From contig CACWLL010000003.1 of NCBI GenBank assembly GCA_902761735.1, positions 62,001-126,000 of the forward strand: a stretch of DNA of 64,000 nt, written 5' to 3'. Below, piece by piece: positions 34,729 to 43,038 of this stretch. Numbering within the stretch: the first letter of the stretch is position 1; each line of letters begins with the position of its first letter. Under the pieces are notes generated by a model. The model was not told the DNA's origin, made no database searches, and saw nothing but the letters and a program-made list of their open reading frames with translations. Made by a program: the position numbers and the translations under genes. This DNA comes from an uncultured bacterium. GTDB lineage: Bacteria; Cyanobacteriota; Vampirovibrionia; Gastranaerophilales; Gastranaerophilaceae.

Positions 34729-37242
34729 TTACTTACAATAATACCACAAAATTTCGTTTATTTTTTCTGCTACCAGGTCTTTTTCAAGAATTTCAGGAAT
34801 ATCTGATTTTTCTATTCCTTTACGGGTTACACCTATTTTTAAGTTGGTAGACAGCAGAACTTTTTTGGCTTTTGGATTCAAAAATTCTACTATGTTATCA
34901 AAAGCCATAGCTAACTCATCACCTTCAACTAAATCCTCAGTTAATATTTTTGTACAAATTAAATATAATAATTCTTGAATCTCGTCGTCACAGAGTACTT
35001 CCTGCTTATTTATTGTCAAGAAATTAAGAAAATCATTAACTTTAAATTCGTATCTTTTATTATGTAAAGAATATAATGCAAATAATATATATGTAACTAT
35101 TGATTTATCAGGACTGGAAACAAAATTTTCAAAATATTCGTATATTTTATCCAATAATTTTATTTTTGGCATATTATCTTTTAAGTAAGAGATTTCTAAA
35201 TAAATCCTATCCTCAAGTTTCTCAAGTTTTTCAGTACTCATACGCATTTTCTTTGAAACATCTTCAAGCGAAAGATTTTCGATATATCTTAATTTAAGAT
35301 ATTTAATGTTATTTGGTTCTCGCTCAAACATATAAGAATTTGAGACAAAATCAAAATTGTTTCTTACAAAATCAATTTGTTCCGGATTAAGTTTATGATA
35401 GGGAGATGTTCGTGGGCGACAATATAGACGTTTCTCCGTGAGCCAATCCGGTTCTCCAAGACAACACATACAGTCTTCATCATAATCATCAAAACATTCA
35501 TCATCAAAACTGCCATCAAAGGATATTCTAGGAAATTTCGATTTTATTTCGGCCAGAAATCCCCTACTTAATGTCGTTTCCTGATAAGTCGGAGCTTCGA
35601 GAACTTTATTTTCACGCTCGTAAATAGTCAGGAATGAAGTATATTTTGAATTGATATTGTATTTTTCCGACAGTTCAATTATCAAATCTTTATATGTCTG
35701 ACTTTTCTTATAATCCTTACTATTACGGATATAATCTTCCAGTCTGTCTATTTCCATTTTGGCAAAAATAACTTCCAAATCCACATCTGTTTTGATAATT
35801 TCATCTTTATTTATCTGCCACGAATATTCTTTATCAATAATTCTTCCCTTTAAGGTTATATCACCATCAAGATTTTCGGTTTTTGCAAAAACATTATAAA
35901 ATTCATAATTGAACAGAGCATTATCCTCTCGGATTTCGTCAATAAGTTTATTTCTGCCGTAATCAATTTTTAACTCTTCTAATAATGGAGTCTGTATTCT
36001 TGCAAAAGTTCTGATAATCTTATCATCAATTCTTTCGTGCGGCATAATGAGTTCTGCCTTACCGTTACCCACTTTTGCCAAATCTCTGAGAAAATAAGAA
36101 TTTACATTATAATCTATTCCAAACGGGAAAAGCCTGCTTTTACCAATATTATTTTCGACAAAAGTTATAATTTCGTCTTCGTTACCGACTTCTCCGTCAG
36201 TAAAAAGCAAGATAACTTTATCAGTATCTTCTTCATATAAAGCAAATTTTATCGGTTCAAGAATTTCTGTGCCACCCTTATCTTTCAATGATTTTATGTA
36301 AAAAATTGCTTTCTCTAAATTCTTTTCATTATACTCGAGAGAATTTATAGACATCGATTCAAATCCACTCTCAAACGGAATTATATTAAATTTATCACCG
36401 TTATCGAGTTGTTTTAAACATTCAATAACTGCATTCTTTGTTTCTTCCAGTTTTTCTCCATACATTGACCCTGAAACATCAACCAAAAACAGATATTCTT
36501 TTTCACTGTCTTCATAAGAATCTGTTATTTCAGGCATAAATGACATATATAGAACATTTTTACCATCTTTGGTTTTTGAGGTTAGAGCAGTTGATGTCAG
36601 CTCATTAGCCAAATCAAAATATAATTTAAAATCTCTGGACATATCATAATTAAAGACTTCAACTTCCTGACCTTTATCTGTTATATTGACTTTAAATTTG
36701 TGTGTAGGACTTTGAATACCTGTGCAATTTACATTTTTCAAAATATTGATATGAAAATCTACAGTATAATCAACTTTATCATAATTTAATTTATCAGTAA
36801 TTTCTGAATTGTACTTTGGCGGTACAAGTGTCGGAATGAAAACTTGTACCTGATTATCAATTATTTCAAATTTATCAATGTAATTGATTTTTATTTTTAC
36901 TTCTTCATTTTTTGCAAGTTTTCCGATAGTTATGGCAAAAATATTGTCGGATTTTTCTTCCATAAGGTATGCACTGTTACCCTTTACAATATTTTTTGTA
37001 TATTCCTTTTTAGCTTTGGAAGTTTCTTTGCACTGACCTTTTAACACTTTGTCGCCAATGTGAACTTCAAAGCCGACAACAGTTGCTGTTTCAGCAATAG
37101 GAAATGTATACCCGACTTCAAGAACTTTTTTGGTATTGTTTACAAAGGTTTGCTCTATTTCAAAAGTTCCGAATTTTCCGATGACATCTCCGGATATTTT
37201 TACATTTTTTAAAGATAGTTTTTTGCAATCAGTTAATTTCAT
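34729..37242 (-). CDS. VIT-vWA domain protein
   Basis: The 837-residue protein starts with a VIT domain (residues 1-150: FGTFEIEQTFVNNTKKVLEVGYTF). A von Willebrand A domain follows with the MIDAS motif DVSGSMYG (D255) and later GGTEILEPI and LLFTDGEVGN. After residue 560 there is a Cys-rich acidic stretch (DECFDDYDEDCMCCLGEP) and a helix-turn-helix-like segment (YIENLSLEDVSKKMRMSTEKLEKLEDR) reminiscent of sigma region 4. No signal peptide is present, so it is cytoplasmic. It lies 4 bases after a MerR gene. Confidence 0.8.
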   Translation of the reverse strand: MKLTDCKKLSLKNVKISGDVIGKFGTFEIEQTFVNNTKKVLEVGYTFPIAETATVVGFEVHIGDKVLKGQCKETSKAKKEYTKNIVKGNSAYLMEEKSDNIFAITIGKLAKNEEVKIKINYIDKFEIIDNQVQVFIPTLVPPKYNSEITDKLNYDKVDYTVDFHINILKNVNCTGIQSPTHKFKVNITDKGQEVEVFNYDMSRDFKLYFDLANELTSTALTSKTKDGKNVLYMSFMPEITDSYEDSEKEYLFLVDVSGSMYGEKLEETKNAVIECLKQLDNGDKFNIIPFESGFESMSINSLEYNEKNLEKAIFYIKSLKDKGGTEILEPIKFALYEEDTDKVILLFTDGEVGNEDEIITFVENNIGKSRLFPFGIDYNVNSYFLRDLAKVGNGKAELIMPHERIDDKIIRTFARIQTPLLEELKIDYGRNKLIDEIREDNALFNYEFYNVFAKTENLDGDITLKGRIIDKEYSWQINKDEIIKTDVDLEVIFAKMEIDRLEDYIRNSKDYKKSQTYKDLIIELSEKYNINSKYTSFLTIYERENKVLEAPTYQETTLSRGFLAEIKSKFPRISFDGSFDDECFDDYDEDCMCCLGEPDWLTEKRLYCRPRTSPYHKLNPEQIDFVRNNFDFVSNSYMFEREPNNIKYLKLRYIENLSLEDVSKKMRMSTEKLEKLEDRIYLEISYLKDNMPKIKLLDKIYEYFENFVSSPDKSIVTYILFALYSLHNKRYEFKVNDFLNFLTINKQEVLCDDEIQELLYLICTKILTEDLVEGDELAMAFDNIVEFLNPKAKKVLLSTNLKIGVTRKGIEKSDIPEILEKDLVAEKINEILWYYCK

Positions 37243-37246
37243 CTGG

Positions 37247-37675
37247 TTAGTCCTCCAACATTTTTTCTACATATTTCTTGACATTTTCAATAATATATTT
37301 ATATTTCTGTGCATTCTCCTGAGTACAATGAATTTCAAATATGTTACATATATTCTCTCTTATGTATATGTCTGTATCGGACGCAGGGGTATAAGTATTT
37401 TCTGTCTTTTTTATTTTGGGATTTCTTGGTTTCTCATCAGGAACATCGTCCAACATTTCTCCACCTTCGAAAATGTATTCGCGAATTTTATTTAGCGGCA
37501 TATACTGAGCCTGAAGTTTTTTGATTAATAAAATTCTTTCTAAATGCGAATCGTCATAAGTACTTGCAATACCACTTCCATCAGGTGGCATAAGCAAACC
37601 TTTACTTATGTAATAATGTATGGTTCTTTTTGTTACACCGGCTTTCTGTGCCAATTCAGATACTTTATATTCCAT
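37247..37675 (-). CDS. MerR-family regulator
   Basis: The 142-residue protein has an N-terminal MerR winged helix (YKVSELAQKAGVTKRTIHYYISKGLLMPP) followed by a dimerisation helix and a tail without conserved metal cysteines. It is the first gene of the operon containing the VIT-vWA protein. A perfect 22-bp palindrome 26 bases upstream of its start is the likely operator, so it probably regulates the whole cargo operon. Confidence 0.88.
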   Translation of the reverse strand: MEYKVSELAQKAGVTKRTIHYYISKGLLMPPDGSGIASTYDDSHLERILLIKKLQAQYMPLNKIREYIFEGGEMLDDVPDEKPRNPKIKKTENTYTPASDTDIYIRENICNIFEIHCTQENAQKYKYIIENVKKYVEKMLED

Positions 37676-37700
37676 GATAATTACCTCACAATTTTATTAT

Positions 37701-37722
37701 GACATCGTTACGTAACGATGTC
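37701..37722. promoter_or_regulatory. Perfect 22-bp palindromic operator
   Basis: GACATCGTTAC is followed directly by its reverse complement. The site lies just upstream of the MerR gene and is the expected position and symmetry for a MerR dimer. Confidence 0.75.
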
Positions 37723-37809
37723 AAGTGCAAGAATTATTTTTGTAAAGATGAATTTTAGAAAACCGGCATAAAGTCTTTTAACATTTTAATTTCAATTGCT
37801 TAACAATTT

Positions 37810-38049
37810 CTACATTCTTTCGATATACCAGTTTGACATTCCAAAATGGTTAAAGTTCCACTGTAGTTCAAAATAAAAATTAAACTCCAAAGAGTTATCA
37901 TCTTTGAAGTTCCAAGAATACTTATTTAGTTGGGTTTTACGGTAACTTTCAAACGCATCCTGAATTTCTTTTGCAAACTTTTTTCTGAATTCAGAATACG
38001 GAATATCCAAAGTTTCTTTTGTTAATTTATTTTTCAAAATCATCTTCAA
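37810..38049 (-). CDS. Small conserved element protein A (copy 1)
   Basis: The 79-residue product (KNKLTKETLDIPYSEFRKKFAKEI and a C-terminus rich in aromatic residues) is unknown. Its close homologue at 59761-60009 in copy 2 shows it is real and element-encoded. It overlaps the next gene upstream by 23 bases. There are no membrane segments. Confidence 0.6.
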   Translation of the reverse strand: MKMILKNKLTKETLDIPYSEFRKKFAKEIQDAFESYRKTQLNKYSWNFKDDNSLEFNFYFELQWNFNHFGMSNWYIERM

Positions 38050-38227
38050 AGCCCCTTATATTATCAAGTTCAATGTTGTATCGTTTGCCGGTTTTATCAA
38101 CGCAAGTAGCAAAATCTACAGTTTTATCAGCATATTTGTTTTCCCATAGACAAATCAATAGGCCTATTTCCTGCGTTTTTAAATTCAAAATCTTTGTTCC
38201 GTATAATTTATAATCTTTTTCAACCAT
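38027..38227 (-). CDS. Small conserved element protein B (copy 1)
   Basis: The 66-residue product (YKLYGTKILNLKTQEIGLLI, then CVDKTGKRYNIELDNIRGFE) looks like a small beta-barrel. The copy 2 homologue at 60043-60354 has the same ends but a 34-residue insertion in the middle. The function is unknown. Confidence 0.6.
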   Translation of the reverse strand: MVEKDYKLYGTKILNLKTQEIGLLICLWENKYADKTVDFATCVDKTGKRYNIELDNIRGFEDDFEK

Positions 38228-38230
38228 AAT

Positions 38231-38443
38231 TTATCCTTTCGTTATTGTAATATCTGCGTATATCTCGTCCGGCTTATCAGGATCAATCAAAAAATCTTTA
38301 TCAAATACATATTTTTCACCATTTGGTGCAACGCAGCCAACAATATTGTGTTCGCCAAAACAGACAACTGTAAACTCTTCGCTATCTTTTTCAAACCAAC
38401 CTTTTAACTTTTTTAATCTGTACTTTTTACCGATTTCAATCAT
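38231..38443 (-). CDS. Small beta-rich protein
   Basis: The 70-residue product (IGKKYRLKKLKGWFEKDSEEF, then GCVAPNGEKYVFDKDFLI) is predicted to be beta-rich and resembles protein B in pattern. It has a GGAG site. The gene is missing from copy 2, where the region upstream of its start joins directly to protein B. The function is unknown. Confidence 0.55.
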   Translation of the reverse strand: MIEIGKKYRLKKLKGWFEKDSEEFTVVCFGEHNIVGCVAPNGEKYVFDKDFLIDPDKPDEIYADITITKG

Positions 38444-38520
38444 AGTATGCTCCTTTCAAGCTACACCATTCATTACTCTTTTAAGCAGAAACATCAACTA
38501 AATATGTTTAAAACGTATCA

Positions 38521-38547
38521 TTTTGACACAATAATTTTTGAACACAA
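38521..38547 (-). promoter_or_regulatory. Repeated TTTTGA-ACACAA boxes upstream of small-gene operon
   Basis: TTTTGACACAA (38521-38531) and TTTTGAACACAA (38536-38547) are tandem boxes shared with copy 2 (60445-60456). A related TGTGTCAAAATG occurs before the copy 1 transposase. They may be repressor sites. Confidence 0.35.
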
Positions 38548-38570
38548 TTAAAACGGCTTTTAAACACCTT

Positions 38571-38804
38571 TTAAACGGCATTTAAATCTTCAAACTCTTT
38601 TTCGTGATCAATAAAGAATGCATTTAATACATCCGCATCATTTCGCAGAAGCTTAATTACCGGCGCCAAATTATAGCATTCTTCAATCTCAGGCTGATTA
38701 GCCACAAAATAATCAATAACGACAGCGGTGTTATAAATATTTTCCGACCACTTACTCAACTGCTTAAACTCTTTTGGAGTAATATTCAATCCGACTTTTT
38801 CCAT
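38571..38804 (-). CDS. Small helical protein, paralogue of the gene at 43868
   Basis: The 77-residue protein shares the core YNxxVVIDYFVxNQPEIEECYNLAPV and LRNxADxLNAFFI with the protein at 43868-44080. It is helical and acidic, with an AGGAGG-type site. The family is unknown; the size and mobile context allow an antitoxin or regulator role, which is a guess. Confidence 0.55.
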   Translation of the reverse strand: MEKVGLNITPKEFKQLSKWSENIYNTAVVIDYFVANQPEIEECYNLAPVIKLLRNDADVLNAFFIDHEKEFEDLNAV

Positions 38805-38910
38805 ATACGACCTCCTTTATCGTGTCGTATTCATCACTCAAAACGAATTATAATGTAAACTAGATGTCCTATAAATTGTATCATTACTATACATTTATAT
38901 ATGTCCATTT

Positions 38911-38940
38911 TTGACGTAGCAGTATTGTAGTGTATATAAT
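38911..38940 (+). promoter_or_regulatory. Sigma-70-type promoter
   Basis: TTGACG (38911-38916) and TATAAT (38935-38940) are separated by 18 bases, just before the repeat-protein gene. The -35 region and its flank are shared with the promoter at 39442. Confidence 0.65.
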
Positions 38941-38956
38941 AGAAAGGAGTAAGATT

Positions 38957-39379
38957 ATGAAAAAGATTTTAACTTTATTATTATTTGTTTTTCTGACTGT
39001 TGTTTCTGCTTATGCTGCGGACATTAATTACGGTTACAATCCGCATGGAGATTATGTTCCTACATCATACGGCAGCCAGCAAATTCAATACGGATATAAT
39101 TCACACGGGCAGTATGTGCCGACATCTGTGGGCAGTCAACAAATCCAGTACGGTTACAACTCTCGTGGTGATTATGTACAGACATCTGTCGGCGGTCAGC
39201 AAATTCAGTATGGGTACAATTCCAAAGGTGAATATGTTCCGACCTTAATTGGCGGTAAGCAAATCCAATACGGATATAATTCCAAGGGCGAATATGTGCC
39301 GACTTCCGTTGGCGGACAACAAGTAAATTACGGTTATAATTCAAGAGGACAGTATGTTCCAACAGGCATTGGTAATTAA
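38957..39379 (+). CDS. Secreted protein of tandem 20-residue repeats
   Basis: The 140-residue product has a signal peptide (about residues 1-21, ending AYA). The mature protein consists of five full repeats and one partial repeat of the form YGYNSxGxYVPTSVGGQQIQ, starting at residue 25. At DNA level each unit is 60 bp, from 39029 onward. The regular Tyr, Gly and Gln spacing suggests a beta-structured or assembling secreted protein. No family is recognised. AAAGGAG precedes the ATG at 38957. Confidence 0.75.
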   Translation: MKKILTLLLFVFLTVVSAYAADINYGYNPHGDYVPTSYGSQQIQYGYNSHGQYVPTSVGSQQIQYGYNSRGDYVQTSVGGQQIQYGYNSKGEYVPTLIGGKQIQYGYNSKGEYVPTSVGGQQVNYGYNSRGQYVPTGIGN

Positions 39380-39441
39380 AATTTTAATCTTACAAAAATT
39401 AAATATTAAGAAAACTTAATATTTATTCCATACGACCGTTT

Positions 39442-39470
39442 TTGACATAGGAGTATGTTATCCTTATTTA
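39442..39470 (+). promoter_or_regulatory. Promoter upstream of the gene at 39524
   Basis: TTGACA (39442-39447) and TATTTA (39465-39470) have 17-base spacing. The -35 and the following TAGGAGTAT match the promoter at 38911 closely. Confidence 0.5.
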
Positions 39471-39523
39471 TATTGGTTTTCAGATAATATTTTGGTCATT
39501 AGCATTAACAGAAAGGATTTATT

Positions 39524-40276
39524 ATGTTTAAAAATTTTACCCCAAAAGGCATTTTTGCCACCTGTTTTTTATTTAGCTTGTTACTTATTTGTATATGGAA
39601 TTTTCCTATCAATAATTACGATATTAAAGATTTTTATGAAATCGAACAAGAACCCTATTGGTACCGCAAGCAATATGGTAAGGATACTACAGAAAGATTA
39701 AAGAAAATATATAAAGAGAAAAGACATAAAAATTATCGCGAACTTCTTTTATATGAATTGATGTTGGCTCAGACTGAGGCAAAAGATAGACTTGAATTTG
39801 ACAAAGAACTTTTATCAATAGATATGAAGTACAATCCAGATATAATTAGTTCAATTATAGATGATTATATAGAACTTGGGATGTATGAAGAAGCTCTTGA
39901 CGTAGCAAAAAATACAAAACTTGCAAAAGATTCTTGTTTTAAGAACTCTAAAACATTGGGCGAAGCTATAACTTGCAGAACTAATATACATTATTTTAGT
40001 TTTATACAGGCTTGGTATGCAAATGAAATTAGCTGTCATATAACAAAAGGGGCTTGTTATACTACCCCTGTATATTCAGATTACAAAGAATATAAAGACT
40101 ACTATTATGATAATCAAAAACTTATAGAACGAGCATTGGATATAGATACCATAAAACAACAGATTAAGATAAGAAAAGACTCCGAAAAAAGAGAGGAAGA
40201 ATATCATAAAAAGTTTTTAGAAAAACTTCAGGAAAGGCGAAAACTAAAAGGAATAGCCTCTAAGCCGATTGAGTAA
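39524..40276 (+). CDS. Membrane-anchored helical protein, unknown
   Basis: The 250-residue product has one N-terminal transmembrane anchor (IFATCFLFSLLLICIW, residues 10-25). A helical extracytoplasmic domain follows with TPR-like segments (DDYIELGMYEEALDVAKN), four cysteines in the middle and a charged coiled-coil C-terminus. No family is recognised. GAAAGGA precedes the ATG. Confidence 0.55.
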   Translation: MFKNFTPKGIFATCFLFSLLLICIWNFPINNYDIKDFYEIEQEPYWYRKQYGKDTTERLKKIYKEKRHKNYRELLLYELMLAQTEAKDRLEFDKELLSIDMKYNPDIISSIIDDYIELGMYEEALDVAKNTKLAKDSCFKNSKTLGEAITCRTNIHYFSFIQAWYANEISCHITKGACYTTPVYSDYKEYKDYYYDNQKLIERALDIDTIKQQIKIRKDSEKREEEYHKKFLEKLQERRKLKGIASKPIE

Positions 40277-40318
40277 GCAGAATAAGTTTATTTTAAAACA
40301 GATTAATGAAAGGATTTT

Positions 40319-40579
40319 ATGGAAAATAAAATTTATAAAATTATGAATTTTTGTACTGATTTTAATTTTGCAAACCTTGATAATAATGTCGTAGCAATGC
40401 CAAACTATGAAAACGGAGAGCAAATCATCATTTTGCTCTTAAAGAAAGGTAATGAACACTTAGGTGTTGACTTAAAGAATACGTACCAAGAAACTTTTGG
40501 CTGTCAAATTTATGCATTTGAAATGACTTCTTGGAATGCAAAAGTCGGATTTTATACAATGCTCAAATTTAAGGAATAA
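40319..40579 (+). CDS. Small cytoplasmic protein, unknown
   Basis: The 86-residue product has alternating beta-type segments and no signal or membrane segment. The ATG follows GAAAGGA, the same ribosome-site context as the previous gene and the gene at 43117. It may be in one operon with its neighbours; no family is recognised. Confidence 0.5.
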   Translation: MENKIYKIMNFCTDFNFANLDNNVVAMPNYENGEQIIILLLKKGNEHLGVDLKNTYQETFGCQIYAFEMTSWNAKVGFYTMLKFKE

Positions 40580-40597
40580 AAACTATAAGGAGTGGAT

Positions 40598-40861
40598 ATG
40601 AAAAAGTTATTAAAATTATTTTTAGCGATATTTATTTTACTAAACTTGTCTTGTTTTGTATATGCGGATAACTATAGTTCTGATAATAATTCTGGAAGCA
40701 CTAAGCATTCGGTAGCTTATGAATATATGATGACAGAGAAGGAAAAAGCCCAGAAAAAATATCCGGAAGGCTTGGGAACGATAATTCTTTTTATTGTTGT
40801 AAATATTTTATTTGCACTTCCATCTTTTATAAAATGGGATGACACTAGCGAGACAAATTAG
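40598..40861 (+). CDS. Small secreted or membrane protein
   Basis: The 87-residue product has a signal peptide (ending VYA, about residue 23), a polar Ser/Asn/Lys middle and a second hydrophobic segment near the C-terminus (TIILFIVVNILFALPSF). It would be a small membrane protein with an extracytoplasmic loop. AAGGAG is well placed for the ATG at 40598; an in-frame GTG at 40592 overlaps it. Confidence 0.5.
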   Translation: MKKLLKLFLAIFILLNLSCFVYADNYSSDNNSGSTKHSVAYEYMMTEKEKAQKKYPEGLGTIILFIVVNILFALPSFIKWDDTSETN

Positions 40862-40911
40862 ATAAATTATATCAGATAAAGGATATCAAAATAATAGGAT
40901 TACATTATAAT

Positions 40912-42642
40912 ATGCATATGAATTTGAAAAAATTTTTAATATTAATTATTTGTATAATGATTCAGACCATTTGCGTTGTGTCTGCTGAGGAAGATATTAC
41001 TCAAGACCAAGCTTACAAAAATGCAATACAAAAATCAAAACAAATAAATTCTGGAGAACAGACTGTATCACAAACTACAAGTATATCTAGCGATTCTTAT
41101 GCCAGAACCCAAACTGCACCACAGCCTGTTCCAAGTAATAATATGACAAACACTATGGTTGTTCCTACAATACCCCATGTTCAATATCCTCCTGTTGCTA
41201 TACCGATGCATATCTCAGACAGGCAAATAAAATATAATAAAATAATAGAAGCAAATAGTAATTTATTTAAAAATAATAAAGAAGTAATAGAGGATTACAT
41301 TAACGCCGTAGAGGATTATAGAAAGACTTATGGTGATGAATCATTAAAATACAAAAACATTAATAATTATGTTCCGATTTTGAAAAATCTTGGCTTAGCG
41401 TATGAAAACACTTCACGTATTAATGATGCAATTGCTACATACGAAATATTGCAAAAAGAAAAACCTGCTGATTTAAATATAAAAAAACATCTTTTATCTT
41501 TATACGATGAGATAACATCTTGTATAGATGCTGAAAATATGTTAAGCCAAATAAAACTGTATGAACCATCATATAATACTAATATGGTAAATTGTAGCGA
41601 GCCTGTAAAAGTACAGGATTTGCAAAATATCAATCATTATCAGAATAATGAATCAACAACTCCAATATCAAAACCCTCTTCCAATGATAACTACAACTGG
41701 AATATTATATATATGGCTTATTTTGGTTTGTGGGGGCTTATATTTATATTGTGGATAAATATAAATAAGATTGAACAATATTTTAAATCAGATGATTCAG
41801 AAAATACTTATTATATAAAATTTGACAATAATAATTGTCCAATAAAACCTACCATTGAGGAATTTGGGTTTAATCAGACAAGTTACGACCAAGTTATTGA
41901 ATTGATAAATTCAGCTGGCAATTTGGATGTTATTAGTTATATATCCGTACCATTAACCATGATAATTATAACTTCTTTATTCAATGCACCGTATCGAATT
42001 TTACCAATCTTTAAAACAACTTTTGGGATTATTTTTGGTTTAATATTTTTAGTTATTGGGGGAATTGCATTAAGTAAAATTTTAAAGATTATTCATTCCC
42101 GCGCATTTGGTAAAAATATAAGAAATTATTATAATTATGTAAATGCAATTAAATTGTATGATGAAGCAAAATCCAAATATGACAAAGAACTCAAACGTAT
42201 TGAGGAAGAAAAAAGAAATGCAAAAGAAAGAGAACGATGGAAACAAAAGGATTATTGGTACAATCTTGACCCATTTAAATTTGAAGAAAAAATTGGAGAG
42301 TTATTCAGAAATTTAGGGTACAATGTTACCGTTACCAAAAAGAGTGGTGACGGTGGTATCGATGTACTAATAAAAAAGGGTCATACTACTATTGGTGTTC
42401 AATGTAAACGATACAAGGATAAAGTAGGGGCAAAAGAAGTTAGAGAATTATGGGCTGTCAAGGATTATTTTAAACTAAATGGAAAAGTACAAAAAATAGA
42501 TAGAGTAATTATGATTGCTTTATCTGGGGTATCTAAACCTGCATATGAATTTATACAACAATTTCCAGAATATGAATTATGGACTATAAATACAATTTTA
42601 GCCAATGCAAAAGAAGTTAATTATAGTTATACTCATTTTTAA
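40912..42642 (+). CDS. Membrane-anchored Mrr-like restriction endonuclease
   Basis: The 576-residue protein has a signal peptide or first TM (residues 5-25), a polar and then TPR-like extracytoplasmic region (residues 30-240) and a transmembrane segment near 265-285. Two further segments follow at about 345-395, then a basic coiled coil. The C-terminal 130 residues are an Mrr-cat PD-(D/E)xK nuclease: FEEKIGELFRNLGYNV, GDGGIDVLIKKG and VQCKRYKDKVG supply E, D and QxK. The nuclease would face the cytoplasm. Membrane anchoring suggests a role near the site of phage DNA entry, which is inference. Two ATGs (40912, 40918) are possible. Confidence 0.75.
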   Translation: MHMNLKKFLILIICIMIQTICVVSAEEDITQDQAYKNAIQKSKQINSGEQTVSQTTSISSDSYARTQTAPQPVPSNNMTNTMVVPTIPHVQYPPVAIPMHISDRQIKYNKIIEANSNLFKNNKEVIEDYINAVEDYRKTYGDESLKYKNINNYVPILKNLGLAYENTSRINDAIATYEILQKEKPADLNIKKHLLSLYDEITSCIDAENMLSQIKLYEPSYNTNMVNCSEPVKVQDLQNINHYQNNESTTPISKPSSNDNYNWNIIYMAYFGLWGLIFILWININKIEQYFKSDDSENTYYIKFDNNNCPIKPTIEEFGFNQTSYDQVIELINSAGNLDVISYISVPLTMIIITSLFNAPYRILPIFKTTFGIIFGLIFLVIGGIALSKILKIIHSRAFGKNIRNYYNYVNAIKLYDEAKSKYDKELKRIEEEKRNAKERERWKQKDYWYNLDPFKFEEKIGELFRNLGYNVTVTKKSGDGGIDVLIKKGHTTIGVQCKRYKDKVGAKEVRELWAVKDYFKLNGKVQKIDRVIMIALSGVSKPAYEFIQQFPEYELWTINTILANAKEVNYSYTHF

Positions 42643-42825
42643 TTAATATAGCCAAATTAGATTTGACGCTAATTGTTTTTATAAAAATATATAAAATTGT
42701 AAAATTTTGTAAAAATTACTTAATAATATAAGAATTAATGTAGCTCACATTGTTACTATAATAATAGGAGAAGATATTTCTTACTGCTTTAAGCTGTAAA
42801 AATACTTTTAATGGAATTAGGTATA

Positions 42826-42870
42826 TAAACACAAATGGTTTTATTTAAATGAATAGTTTGTGTTATTTTT
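42826..42870 (+). terminator. Probable terminator after the Mrr-like gene
   Basis: AACACAAA (42828-42835) and TTTGTGTT (42857-42864) form an 8-bp stem with an AT-rich inner part, followed by ATTTTT. The rest of the 258-base gap shows no gene before 42901. Confidence 0.5.
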
Positions 42871-42900
42871 ACTTGCAAAATTTAGAGAGGAGGTGAAATA

Positions 42901-43038
42901 ATGAAAAAATTAAGATTTTTAATCGTTGATATCGACGGTATAACTTATATGGTTACAAATTTCCGCAGTATCAAAGGAATTATAAAATTTAAAACTAAAG
43001 GTTTTTGGAAATTCCCTTACAAAAAATTTTCATCATAG
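42901..43038 (+). CDS. Small basic protein (45 residues)
   Basis: The reading frame MKKLRFLIVDIDGITYMVTN to KKFSS is short but has an excellent ribosome site, GAGAGGAGGTGA, correctly placed before the ATG. A perfect terminator starts immediately after the stop. The product is basic with a hydrophobic N-terminal third. The function is unknown; a toxin-like or regulatory peptide is possible. Confidence 0.6.
   Translation: MKKLRFLIVDIDGITYMVTNFRSIKGIIKFKTKGFWKFPYKKFSS

Larger units (their letters stand above)
29548..38550 (+). mobile_element. Mu-like transposable element, copy 1 (limits approximate)
   Basis: The element is defined by its similarity to the second copy at 55066-60460. Shared parts are the left-end repeats, the iteron/hairpin module, MuA-like and MuB-like genes, two further small genes, the convergent small genes on the right and their upstream region to about 38550. 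A block at roughly 33327-37800 is present only in this copy and represents cargo. I could not find an inverted copy of the left-end repeat on the right, so the right terminus is not proven. Confidence 0.65.

Noticed and set aside
39060-39362. Reverse-strand reading frame across the repeats
   Set aside because: It only mirrors the repeated forward gene and has no start signals.
38957-39379. Tandem repeats as a CRISPR array
   Set aside because: The 60-bp units have no unique spacers and encode an in-frame repeated protein with a signal peptide.
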